Below, in pieces: positions 11,150 through 22,025 of a stretch of DNA of 30,528 nucleotides. Position 1 is the first letter of the stretch. Each line of letters starts with the position of its first letter. Position numbers and translations under genes: made by a program. The stretch is from assembly GCA_029747585.1 (NCBI GenBank), contig JAPEVF010000555.1, positions 1 to 30,528 of the forward strand. The letters run 5' to 3'. Below the pieces are notes generated by a model. The model searched no databases, was not told the DNA's origin, and was given only the letters and a program-made list of their open reading frames with translations. This stretch comes from Pleurotus djamor (taxonomy: Eukaryota; Basidiomycota; Agaricomycetes; Agaricales; Pleurotaceae).

Positions 11150-13780
11150 TCCCCTTTCTGTTATCCAGGAGGTTTGGTTCGAATTTTGATTGGCGCCACA
11201 TGCCTTTCTTCTTCACTTCCTACCACAACGATTTCGGGCACTATCATCCTCCATCACCCTTCGTATCTCTCATGAGCAAGGCTTCTGGCTCTCATCATCT
11301 CGCGGCTTGACGTTGGAAGGCGTCTCTTTCTGATGGTAAGCCTCATATTGAGCTTGCTTTTGCGGGTCGACCGGCTGACGTTTCGTCTTTCCACGTCCAT
11401 TCAAGGTATATATGCGTTTCTCAGCCCCCAATGACCCCCTACCGGTACCGCGCACCGAAGTCCCCTTCACGCACTGCAATGCAAACTCTTCCGCCCAAAT
11501 GCCCTCCCGTATTCGCATGTCGTATCTCGTTGGAGTTTCGAAGGTATTCTTTCATCTCTCTTCGAGCATCTCCCGTCTCTTTCTCGCTTCCGTCGCCCGA
11601 TCTTTGACCAGACTTCTATGGTCAACAGCACACCTCCATCCGTACCTCTCCGCAGGCGCCTTCATCGCGTACCAACATCCCGAGATTCGCTTCGGGGATC
11701 AAACCGCTCGAATCGAGGCCGCATATATCTACTGCAACACTAATTCTCTGTGCTGAGCTCGGTCTGCGATGGAAAGTGGTAACCTTTTGGGGAGGAATCG
11801 TGAATTTGGTGCAGGATCCAGGTGCGTTCGTGCTGCTCTTTCTTTCCATCATCTCTTCCTTATCTTCTCTTTCATTTTCATAGAGCGTTAACTTCATTCC
11901 TCCCTTCATCAGCACGACATTACGACAGCTCAGATAACACGATTTATATCTCCTACCTCGAACAAACCGAACTTCCATGCCCAACCTCGAGCTCAGGCTC
12001 AAGGCCTCATCCCCAAAGCACATCACCTTCAGCCGCTTCTTCGCATGTCATGGGACGAACACGCATCCCGAACGGCTGGTGCGCCGCGCCCAATCGGCGC
12101 CTTGACCCTGTGGACCTGGATAACGGGGACGAATAAGTTCTAAGGCCAGACATAGGTTGGCGCAAATTCGAGCCTGGTCCCCTTACGTCGAGTAACGCAA
12201 AGCAGACCTGGATTACTCCCCCTCGAGTGGCTTCGATCTCCTGGGTCTCCGCCATATGAGACCAGTACTGCGCCACGGCAGAGCGGGAATAATGGGAATA
12301 ATGGGAATCGGCTGGGGTCGCGAGAGAGGGCGTTCCTCTGCTTCGGACGAAGAAGGTTCCTTCTTTGTTTTCCGGGTGGTATCCAGAGGGTGCGGAGGTG
12401 TTGGCGTCGTATTTGGCTGGACATGTCGAGTATCAGGTATCAGGACCAGGTACTACCTGGTCGAGTCGGGTGGAAAGATGAAGACACCGATCGGCGATAT
12501 CATCGATTCCAACGCCAACGATTTCATCATAACCTCCGCCACCTCCGCCATCACCTCCATCTCCACCTCCACCCCTCTAATGTGCTAAAGAGTACATCAC
12601 ATAAAACGCACGAACTAATCGACAATTCAGCGCTCCGTCTGAATTCCGAGTTCCCGACCGGGTGTCTCCTCCATATAGCGATTTTCGCGAACATGGATTG
12701 GGTGCTGGCGGAATCCGGATACGATCGTGGTGCTGAGATCCGTCACGACTCACGACCAATTCGGCGTATTGGATGGGGATGCTGGTACTTATACGACTGG
12801 CGTTGGGATGATAAGGGGTGGTTATTCTCGGGCTGCGCGACTAGTAATATTAGAGAGTATGGAATAATTCGTTTGTTTGAGAAAAGTTTAAAGCTCGTGC
12901 TACCCTTCTTGATGCCCTGTCAACAATGCTAACTCTAACTCCTTGCCCGTGTAGGGTCAAACACTGACAGCCGTATGGAAGGTGGTCAACGAGGTGGCGT
13001 TCTTACCCATTCGTCGCCAACTCGGAAGTTACTCGTTACTCAAAACGCTATCCTCCAAGTAAGCTCTGCTCTCCTCCATATTCTGATCACCCGTACTCGG
13101 TATCTGACGTCTCTGGTGTAGAGTAAATCCTCAACTTCGTTGGGAATTCGTTCCGTTCCGTGTGTTACTTGCGTGTTATGCAGCCTTTCTCTCCGACGTT
13201 GCCTTGACTCTTCGGATCGTCTCGCAGAAATGCTTAACGAGATCCTCCGGTACGCTTTTCTTCTGTTCCTTCATTACCACCTGTCATCCCAACCGTCGTC
13301 CTTACTGTCGCCCTAGCAAGGGGGAAGCCGGAGCCAGTCCCGTTGCTCCGCTTGATAGCACCACACGCCTCCTAGCACTATCGACTGTCGTGTGGTAGAG
13401 TCAGCAAAATGTTCATACTGCCAAAGGTGAATCCATCACCTCTCCGTCCTCGAGCGGCTTCCTTCTTTCAACGGCGCTGACTGGAATTTGCGCGTTGTAG
13501 ACTCAAACCATACCATACACACCTCACTTGACGACTCTGGTGAAAACGTACAGAAAGTCATACCCCGTCGACAGCCGGCAGTTGGCCGTGTCCTGGTCGT
13601 CTGTATTGACGCTACTCCGTGGGTATCAAGAGAACCGTTAACGAGCGCGATGCGATCGAGTCGGTGGATGTGAACTTGAGTTCTTCACGTTCGGTGCGTC
13701 GCAATTCCATCGTTTTGGTGTCACTTCCCAGTCGCTTCTGGTCTTCTATTTTCGCGCGTACAGTTTATTTGAGTATGGTT
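11150..13780 (+). repeat. Unit B: best-preserved copy of the four-copy unit
   Basis: Shares ordered blocks with units A, C and D. The start (CCAGGAGGTTTGGTTCGAA, 11168-11186) matches C and D, and the intron near 11337-11405 matches A and D. The block 11620-11840 matches A and C. The segment 12490-12580 (ATCATCGATTCCAACGCCAA) matches 2893-2980 of A. The intron at 13250-13316 matches A and C. The sequence from 12137 to 13780 has coding-like fragments in several frames, but no continuous model could be built. Confidence 0.6.
11412..12136 (+). CDS. Candidate three-exon gene inside unit B, unknown protein
   Basis: ATG at 11412, exons 11412-11543, 11629-11821 and 11913-12136 (TAA at 12134-12136), 182 residues. 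The introns (85 and 91 nt) are GT-AG with pyrimidine-rich ends, and the phases (0 and 1) fit without internal stops. Read in the same frame, unit C gives related words: SIRTSP and NIPRFASG here, SIRNSP and NIPRLASG there, then TATL and LR. That agreement favours a real protein ancestry. I see no signal peptide, membrane segment or known domain. The intron near 11337-11405 ends just before the ATG, so earlier exons may exist and the true start may lie upstream. It may also be a fragment of a dead gene. Confidence 0.35.
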
Positions 13781-14011
13781 ACCATCTTCGAAAGCGCGTA
13801 GTCACTTTGTCTGATGATCTCTTCATCAACGGTCGGATTTCCCGCGAAGACGCTGGTTCGTGTGAAGATGTGAATTGGTCTCGTCGCACCACCTGCGTCA
13901 CTAGGGTACTACGCACTACGCACTACGTCGCCAGATTTCGCTTTCCATCCTTCCCTTCTTATTTCTGATCTCTGATTTCTTAGTTTGCGCTTCTCCCTCT
14001 GAATACTGTAG

Positions 14012-14488
14012 ATGAATACCTACGTCCCACTTGAAATACCTCTTTACTCTAGATATCTACCACTCCAACTTCCCTCCTTTCCAGACTTATACCCCAGTCG
14101 CCATCTTGGCCCATCCGTCCTATTCTTATCAGGATACAATACCCTAAGAGCGAAAATGCGAGCACTACCTAAACAACATACACCGTCTCTGGCGGTCGGG
14201 ATAGAAGAAGATCGAACGGCTGTAACGTCCTCCCCACCATCGTACACAGAATCCGCCGATATTTGGGAAGCTTCGTATTCCCCATCTTCATCACCAAAAT
14301 CGGGAATGCATACGTCAACCCATTTGCCGATTCGTACAACGGACGGACTAAATGCGATCCGCATGAACATTGCTAGGGGAGACTCCTTTCACAATACAGG
14401 AGGTTTGGTTCAAATTTTCGGTGGCGTCTTCTGCCCCTCCTACTACCTACTACCACGAATGGGCGACCACCGCCATCTCTCACCATGA
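14012..14488 (+). CDS. Open frame of 158 codons at the head of unit C, doubtful
   Basis: A single open frame from ATG 14012 to TGA 14486-14488. Its middle (SSPPSYTESADIWEASYSPS) resembles the low-complexity cytoplasmic tails of fungal membrane proteins, and the last third overlaps the AGGAGGTTTG block shared with units B and D. No domain is recognised. It could be one exon of the ancestral unit gene rather than a gene on its own. Confidence 0.2.
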   Translation: MNTYVPLEIPLYSRYLPLQLPSFPDLYPSRHLGPSVLFLSGYNTLRAKMRALPKQHTPSLAVGIEEDRTAVTSSPPSYTESADIWEASYSPSSSPKSGMHTSTHLPIRTTDGLNAIRMNIARGDSFHNTGGLVQIFGGVFCPSYYLLPRMGDHRHLSP

Positions 14489-16680
14489 CGGAGGCTTTCT
14501 GTACTCAAAAAATACGCCATCGATGACGCAAGGCTCCGCTTCCTTTTGGTAATGGTAATCATTTGGGTTCTCNTTTTTTCAGTTGACTGGTCCACCCTTC
14601 GACTTTTCACCATCGGCCGAGCTACATGATGGACATCTCAAGCCTCATTGACCGCGACGGCACGCTCAACACTCCCCCACAGCCTCCGCAGCAAGCTCTC
14701 CTACCGATATGCGTCACCATGCGGGTATTAAATATCACTGAAGTTTCGAAGTTCAAAACTTTGAGGGTCAATGTGTACGTAGACTGAGTTCGCCATTCTT
14801 GGGGTGAATCGATTAGCATGGGCTAGCATGAACCTCAGTACGCTCTCTCCCCTTGCCTCTATCTTTCTCTCCTTTTTCTCAAGTAGTGTTCATTCACCTT
14901 TTGCTGTCAACAGTGCAACTCAATCCGTAACTCTCCGACGGTGCATCTCTTGTCTATCAACATCCCGAGGCTCGCTTCGGGCACCCGATCGCTGGAGCTG
15001 TGTTCGCGCATACTCACGGCGACTCTCTCAAATCCTTTATGCATTTACTTTTGACTGCGACGGGAAATGTCTCTTGGGGAGCACGCGGGAATTTGGACCA
15101 TCATCTTGGTATGTTCGCGTTGCCCTTTCTTGTTGTCGCCACCTGCTTATTGGCTCCTTCATACAGGGTCACCTCGTATTCCTACTGCATTCCTCCCCGC
15201 GTTGACACGATCCCAAAAACCCGACACCCCCAATTCGAACGAACCCCCGCGCCTCCCTCATCCCTACACCCCCAGCTTCGACAACCTCTTTACCCGTAAT
15301 GGGGGATATACGTCCCAACTAGCTGAAGCTTTGGGTCCCCAATCGTCGCCTTGTTCCTGTGAGACTGGGTAACGGGACGACGAAGTTCAACGGGAGAGAA
15401 AGCGAGCGGCTGAAGCGAAAACTTGATACGAGCTCAATCCCTACGTCGAGTGATGCGAATTAGAGGGGGGCTACTCCAGCGTAGGCTTGGATTATCCAGG
15501 TCTCTGCCATATGAGACTGGGCCGAGGCGAATGGGAATTCGTTGGGGGAGTGCGAGAGGATGACATTCGCCGAGGATGGGCCAGATTCCTGCTTCGTCTG
15601 CGTGGCATTTGGCGGATGTAGAGGAGGGGTTCCCTGGCCTGAGTTGGCGTCGTCTTTGACCGGAGGGATGGAACTCAGGACCCATCGGTTGCCGGCAGTG
15701 GGGGACGAACCAACCTCATCCATTTCAGCTCCAGGAATTCCACCTTTGCCATTCATTTCGCGATACATGCAAGCTAGGGCTATACGACTTTTATTACTCG
15801 GGGCTTTCTGACCAATGCTGTGGTGCGCCGAGCATGGAGTACTTCGTCTGGTCTATGAAAGTACGCGCTACTCGCCTTGACACCCAGTTGACAATCATAC
15901 TTACTCGTTGCTCGTATAAGATCCACCCTTTCAACAGGTTCACGAGGCTATGGCGATAGGTTAGCTTCGTACCCTTTCATCACCAGCTCTGAAGCGACTC
16001 CGCTCGCTGTCCTCCAAGGTACATATTCTGACAGACAGGTCTCAGTCACTGACGTCTCTGCTCTACAGCCCCCACCTCGCTGAGAATCCGTTCAGCATCT
16101 CACACACCCTTTCCTCCCCGGCCTTGGACTTGGGTTCTAGAGTAGGAATATCCGCAACCAGTTCTGCTTCTGGTATGCTTTTCACCTGTTCTTTTACTAC
16201 CCTCCGTGATCCTTATCGTCGTCCTAGTCAGCTACAAGCTAGCACCAGTCCGATTGCTCCCTTTGAGAGGCCCAACTGTTTCGTCAACTGCTGCTTGATG
16301 AGTAAACCAGAAAGTGTGGATCTGTCACCTCTCCGCCCCTTGGGTGTCTTCTTTCAGCGGCGCTGACGGTCATGTGTTGGTTGCAGCCTCCAACCAACCG
16401 TACAGCGCTCGGCGTCTTCAGCAAAAATGCCCGCGTCCAGAAGGTCATGCCCTCGCTAGCCCGTCGTTCGTTGGGTAGTTGCCATCTATATCAAGTTGCT
16501 CTCCGATGAAATATCAAGCATAAAGAATAGCATGAACGAAGGCGGTCAGGCTGAGCGTGGATATGTGTTTGAGTTCTTCGGGTTCTGTGCGTGACACTGT
16601 CTTTATCGTTTCGTTGTCGTCTTTCGGGTGCTGACATTCGTCTTGTGTTCCTTGGTACAGGTATGTGTCTAGTTTTACCG
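14370..16680 (+). pseudogene. Unit C: copy of the four-copy unit with an in-frame stop
   Basis: Matches unit B block by block: 14395-14430 with 11166-11200, 14900-15115 with 11620-11830, 16050-16380 with 13110-13480 and 16560-16600 with 13670-13710. An ATG at 14626 opens a frame (words MRVLNITEVSKFKTLRVN) whose next exon from 14914 foll­ows the same frame as unit B but meets TGA at 15052-15054. The conserved late intron is at 16173-16227. One N lies at 14573, in a T-run at the place of the first intron's acceptor. The ancestral protein is not recognised; the KFKTLRVN-type words hint at leucine-rich repeats but do not prove them. Confidence 0.5.
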
Positions 16681-16689
16681 TCTTCTAAA

Positions 16690-18510
16690 GGGCCTAGTCA
16701 GTTGGTATGATGACCCATTCTGGGCCATGTGAGATGGGTATTGGGTGTGGTCAACTCGCGACGTACGTCAAGTTCTCCATGGGTGGTTAGTACTTTAATC
16801 GCTACGCTGGCTGCTTTCATGTTGTTGAATTCCGCTTACAGAGACCCTTTTCGCGGGTTTCCATTCACGAACATGTATTATTGTATATGTAAAAATAGAT
16901 AGCTAAATGGAACGATCGGTTCAACTGTCCTTGTCTCTTTTCGAGGATCATCAGCTCATAACCACAAGGCCATGTGCAACAGTCGCTCTCCGTGTCGCTG
17001 CACCATCATGTTTTTCGTGACATGATCGTCTCAACGCTGTTATGGTACAGGTAGGTCCCTCATGATCATCGGAAGAAAGGCGAGTTGTTCTGAAGCGTTC
17101 TCCAAGAATCATATCATGAAGATTCATGATGATCTGATACTCTACACGCACAAGAAGAGACTCAGTGATACTTGCGAGCAAGAATAGACTGACCAATACG
17201 AAGGTTCAACAAAGCAGCGGAATCAGCCTGAGGTCGAGTGCGCGACAGATGCTAGAAGGAAAAGATCGTCTGAATCCTAACACAGGTCGTGCGATGGCTA
17301 TGAGCGAAGAGGATCCCCAAGGAGCTCCCGCTGTAAGCATGTAGAAGTGTTAATGCTAAGCAAGAGATCGATGCCTTGGGAACTCGAGGCTTTCGACATG
17401 TAGAGTTAGAGTACACGTTGCCAAATGGAAGATCGACTCCATCGGATAGAGGAAACAGCGTACATGAGCGTCAGAAGGAAGACTCTCAGACAGAGGTATG
17501 TTTAGAACGAAGGCGGTTTACCTCATGTTGATGTGAGGACGCCGATGGTATTCTTGCATCCTTCTTTCCAAGTCGGTCAGAGGCTATACACCCAGCTTGA
17601 ATGAAGTCAAAATAGCTCGCCATGGGGAGGTAAATTTCACAGCACGGGTATCCCTTCTCTCGCTGGATTAGCGTTGGCGCTAGCAGAGTAATGCCCTAGG
17701 CCCAGCCTACACACAGCGATTCAACGGTCCGATTCATCTGTAGGTCTCCGTTTAGTTATTTCTCGTAGAAGATAGGTTTGGGATTCCACCGTTGGTTGCG
17801 TTTTCGATGTTTTCGTTCCACTCCAGGTATGCAATTTCCAGGTGCGTTTAGGCGAAGTCAACACTTGATTATATACCAAGTGACGGGTGATTATCCTGAA
17901 AGGAGGCAGAGGAGTCGCATAGGTATTTCTATGACCTAGCGTAAATGCGGTAGAGTTGTTGTAGAGCTGCGACATCAACATGGCGGCTGTGGAGCAAGAT
18001 CGGTCTTGGGCGCCTGTTTTCCTTGGAACCACGTCTTTTCCAAGCCTCGATGCCAACCATTTTCGTTCCCACCCGAAGCGTCCGACGTCCCAGTATAAGC
18101 TCTACAAGCCCATTTCCAAGCATATAGAGGAAACTACTTAGAAACTAACCCACCATCGCACGGTATGAACTTCCAAAACCCGTAAAACAGCTTGATAACA
18201 GCTCCATCCATCAACACGCCTAAAAGCCTGTGCATGGCTTCATCTAGCGAATGTGGATGTCACGCAATAAAAGCTTATGACATGAGCCTTTCTGATGATC
18301 ACTGGAACTTCATGGCATCGTCAATGGCCTCTGTGTGTGGGCATTTCCCAACACCTGTACCCGGCGTCCACTGCCTCAGAGGGCACTGATTAGCATATAA
18401 CTTCTCATCTCCCCCTTGGCTTACTTGGCCCTTACTGAAACCCAACTCACGACCGCTCCCCTCGTGATCTACTCTATCTCATTTGCGACAAGTTGACAAC
18501 TTCATCTCGT
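16690..18510. other. Intergenic, 1.8 kb, no supported gene
   Basis: Only short open frames without recognisable features. The right end probably holds the promoter of the first HET gene: TATAA at 18396-18400 lies about 125 nt before its ATG, and a TACTCTA word lies at 18470-18476. Confidence 0.4.
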
Positions 18511-18524
18511 GAACCTGGGTTCAG

Positions 18525-20210
18525 ATGACACGGATATCCACCCCTCGCGCTTCCAGATCTACAGACAGTGTACGTTCCGCTCCCTTTGGTCGTCTAATGA
18601 AGCATCCTCTAACTTTCCTCTCTAACAGCGTCGTAGGTCGGACTATATTCGGACTGCAGTCTCCAAATCATCCTGCCTTCTACTAATCCGGGTCGTCGAC
18701 ATCGTAACAACCTCCTTCGTTACCCGAAGTGCGATACACTCCATGGTCGAGGCTCAAATCACCGAAGACTGCGTACATTACTCGAGTGTCAGCTGTGACT
18801 TTGAGTCGTTCAAGTCCTGGGTTGACGAGCTAGTCAACCTCTACACAAAATTCGCAATTCTCTCTCACACATGGGGCTCAACCGAGGTTACTTACGAGGC
18901 TTTAAGGGAAGACCCTCGACGCCTCATTCACGATTTGAAGTTCTTGGGACTTCGTGCAAACGCTTGGGCATATGGTTGTCGGTACATCTGGATGGACTCC
19001 ATCTGCATCGACAAGTCAAATAGCGACGAATGGGAACAGTCGATGCGATCCATGTTTACGTGGTACTCGTCCGCCTACGTCTGCTTTGTCTACCTACCCG
19101 ACTCTGAGGCCGATCGATGGTTCCAACGGGGATGGACGTTGCAAGAGCTCCTTGCACCGAAGCGAATCATTTTCTTTCGTGACGGTTGGCAGCGAAGATT
19201 TCGCGCTAATTCCCAGTGTTGCTCAAAGCAGTGCTGGAACGCCTTCGATATTGACAAGGTGGCGGAGGAACGGGGAGAGACAGTTCCGCATTTGCGAGCT
19301 CTTCACGGGGACTCTGAGACCTGTGAGAAGACGGCCCAATTCTCGGAGCCTGTACGTTCAACTTTCGTTGATAACGAGATGTGGAGGTGGATATACCACC
19401 ATACTTGTACGTTTTCTCAACCTTGCACCAGAGCTACTGAAGCTCTAACCTTCCTCGTCTGTAGCACTATCTCCATTCGACGTACTTGACTACGAACCAT
19501 CATCACAAAATGCCCGCAAACTTTTCGCGCAGATGGAACGGCGTTCAACCACGGTTCCCGAAGATTCTGCTTACTGCTTGCTCGGACTTCTGGGTGTATC
19601 CATACCCATTTCATATGGAGAAGGAATTGACCATGCTTCCTACCGTCTACAACTAGCTTGCGCTCAACAGAGCAACGATCGTGGTCTGTTCTTCTGGGAA
19701 GACTGCGAACCATCAAAATTCAATTCAATGCTACCCGAAGACCCCTTCCGCCAGCCTCCATTACTCTCTCCCTGTTGTTCCCCCGGTTATCATGTGTCCC
19801 TTAGCGACAGACAGCTGTGGAATGCTTTGGAAGGGAGAGAAGCCTCCTGCAATCATGCAGATCATACCTTCGCGTTCACGAACGGCGGTCTTCGCATTTC
19901 GGTAATCCTACACGACTGTTCTCGCTTATCCGCGGAGGAATTCACATTAAACAACTACCAGGACACCAAAATCCGTGTCTTCGGTGTGAAAGCGACTCTA
20001 CCCCCCTCTTCTCGATTCAAGCTGGCCGTTATTGGGACTTATGGCTGTGACCTTCCCGGTCACTATCAAGCGTTCGCTGTTGTGCTTCTCAAGTGTGGTC
20101 CCAAGGGAATCCCTCAATATCGTCGCGTGTCTCGCAAAATATGTCACGGATTGCTGCCCTCAACGGATGCTTTGCTTTCACGCACTCCGGAGACGGTTTA
20201 TATTGTCTAG
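18525..20210 (+). CDS. HET-domain protein 1 (HET plus DUF8212-type C-terminal part)
   Basis: Exons 18525-18569, 18629-19406 and 19465-20210 (TAG): 1569 nt, 522 residues. Both introns (59 and 58 nt) are GTACGT...AG with CTAAC branch-like words. The HET domain covers about residues 88-195 with its three hallmark blocks: FAILSHTWG (about 90-98), GCRYIWMDSICIDK (131-144) and WFQRGWTLQELLAP (179-192). The C-terminal half has RRSTTVPEDSAYCLLGLLG (300-318), ISYGEG and HTFAFTNGGLRIS (about 408-420). This is the DUF8212-type region often joined to HET. HET proteins are known to trigger cell death in vegetative incompatibility of ascomycetes; the role in mushrooms is mostly unproven. The ATG was chosen because exon 1 joins in phase to sequence aligning with the paralogues (IRVVD...FVTR). 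Confidence 0.85.
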
Positions 20211-22025
20211 AGCAGGGGATGGCTTCCTTCACTAATGGACTGAGAACGCTAACTCATACCTAATACTAGACATATCTAAGTAGACCACAGGGAGGATATT
20301 GCATCCCCTAAAGCATTGTGTTTGCTAGACCACTCAGAACAATTTCTTTATGGAGGGAGATATGATTAATACCTCTTGAGTAGATAATACACTCGGAGGT
20401 GACTTCCGCTCGCACTCATGGTGTCTGAAGCAACTACACAAGCTCCTCCTGGGTACCAGTGGAAAATTACAGTCGGGTTGCCCTCACTAGGAGCGCCCCT
20501 TTCGTACAGGAGGTTTGGTTTCGCCATCCAATGGGCGCTAAGACTAGCTATGGCCATATATATACAACCTAGATACAACCTCAACCCAGCGCTACCAGCG
20601 CTACAGCCGCATGACTCTCTGGGATACTGAGAGCTGTGTTCTTTGCTGAGATGATACTCCAAATTCCACTCAAGTTCCACCATTATGACCTTGTTATGAC
20701 CTCGTCTTCGTATGCGTCGACCCCAGATACTCCATTCATTCCCGCAGTCTGCCCATCGACTGCTGCCAGACTGTCATTATACACTCATGGGAGCTATCGG
20801 CTGTAGCAAGGGGACGTATCTTTGCAAGCTACTGTGGCTTGACTTTGGAAGAATGTTCAACCCAACCCTTGTACTCCATACTTACATCGAAGAAGCAGGT
20901 GAGCACTGAACCAAACACTAAGAGACGCTCTCGCCAACAATGGCCATCTCCTGACGCCCTCCATCCTCTTTGTGATTTGTGGTGCAAAATACCGTTCTGA
21001 AATGGGAGTATAAGTCTTGCGTTCCGAGTAGTCAAGAACGCGAGACGCGAGTGCGTGGGCCTCAAGAGTCGAGTGGTTCGAGGTGATTAAGGTGTTTTGG
21101 GGTGGATACGAAGTGACAAGCACTTCGCGAAAGCGAGGAGAGGGAAGGGTAGTTGAGAAATACGAGTCTTGAGGGATTCTTGAGGTGCGACAAAGACAAC
21201 AAGAAGTCGCGAAGGCTCAAGAAGTTGACGCGAAAGATAGAGTAGGAATTAGGGGTGACTTGTATTCTGCTGGAGAAGGATCAAATACAAGTGCTTAAAT
21301 ACGCGAGGAGAATACTCTATGTCAAGGTGAATCATGAATAAGGAAACTAAATAAGTTCGAGATGAGGTGGCTTGTGGTAAACATCCGACGCGAAGGAACA
21401 AGTCCAGCGCGAGGGAAGACAAAGCATAGGATATGAGTCCAAAGAAGGAAATAGTGAAAGCGTACTAAGTGGCCAAGAACAGTTTAGGGATCATATTTAG
21501 TCGTTTGAGTCAATGATAGCGAGGACGAGATGATGCGCTGGCGATATCGTGATGTCTGCGCGACGTCTATGAGGTTCGCGGGGGTTGTAGTCATCGCGTA
21601 GCATCGAGGATGAAGTCGAGAATGAAGGACTTGAAGGCTAATCGCTTCGCGGTATTGATAGGGAGGATGACGAGTTATCTTAAGGTGTCCGGTAACGATA
21701 GGAGTAAGGTATGACGCGTAATCATCGATGTCGAGGAAAGGGGAATAGGAGGGGAATTCAGGAGAGTACAAGGGTGCAACCCTTACAAGAGGCGTGGCAA
21801 AGGCATGGCCGAGGCTGTGCACACTGCAGGAGAGCTCGCACCGTAAGAACATGGACGAGGCCACGATGTCGCCTTGGTTTCCAACGGGCTTTCTACCAGG
21901 CACGTTGAATTGACATTGTGGCTTGTAAGTCATCGCCATCACGTCCTTCAGCAACTGTCGGCGTGTTCATAGGAAGAGACTGGACATGCGCAAGTTGACA
22001 CTGCTTTTCCAGCCGCACAGCGGGA
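20211..22025. other. Intergenic, 1.8 kb, no supported gene
   Basis: No convincing gene. A fragment at 20484-20540 shares TACAGGAGGTTTGGTT (20505-20520) with unit C 14395-14410, and a CCCCTTTC word just before it with unit B, so it may be a fifth scrap of the repeated unit. From about 21000 to 21480 the + strand is purine-rich with many GCGA words. The 156-codon minus-strand frame at 21484-21954 has no recognisable feature. Confidence 0.4.

Noticed and set aside
11168..11186. GGTTCGAA word resembling a tRNA T-loop
   Set aside because: It belongs to the block shared by units B, C and D, and no acceptor stem or anticodon arm surrounds it.
13900..13930. CACTACG repeated three times as a possible array
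   Set aside because: Only three short units with no spacer structure; a minor tandem repeat, not a CRISPR or regulatory array.
17721..18123. Two overlapping minus-strand open frames (111 and 64 codons)
   Set aside because: Neither shows a domain, splice-supported extension or promoter; length is within chance for this base composition.
21484..21954. 156-codon minus-strand open frame
   Set aside because: No recognisable motif, mixed composition, no supporting splice sites or neighbours.
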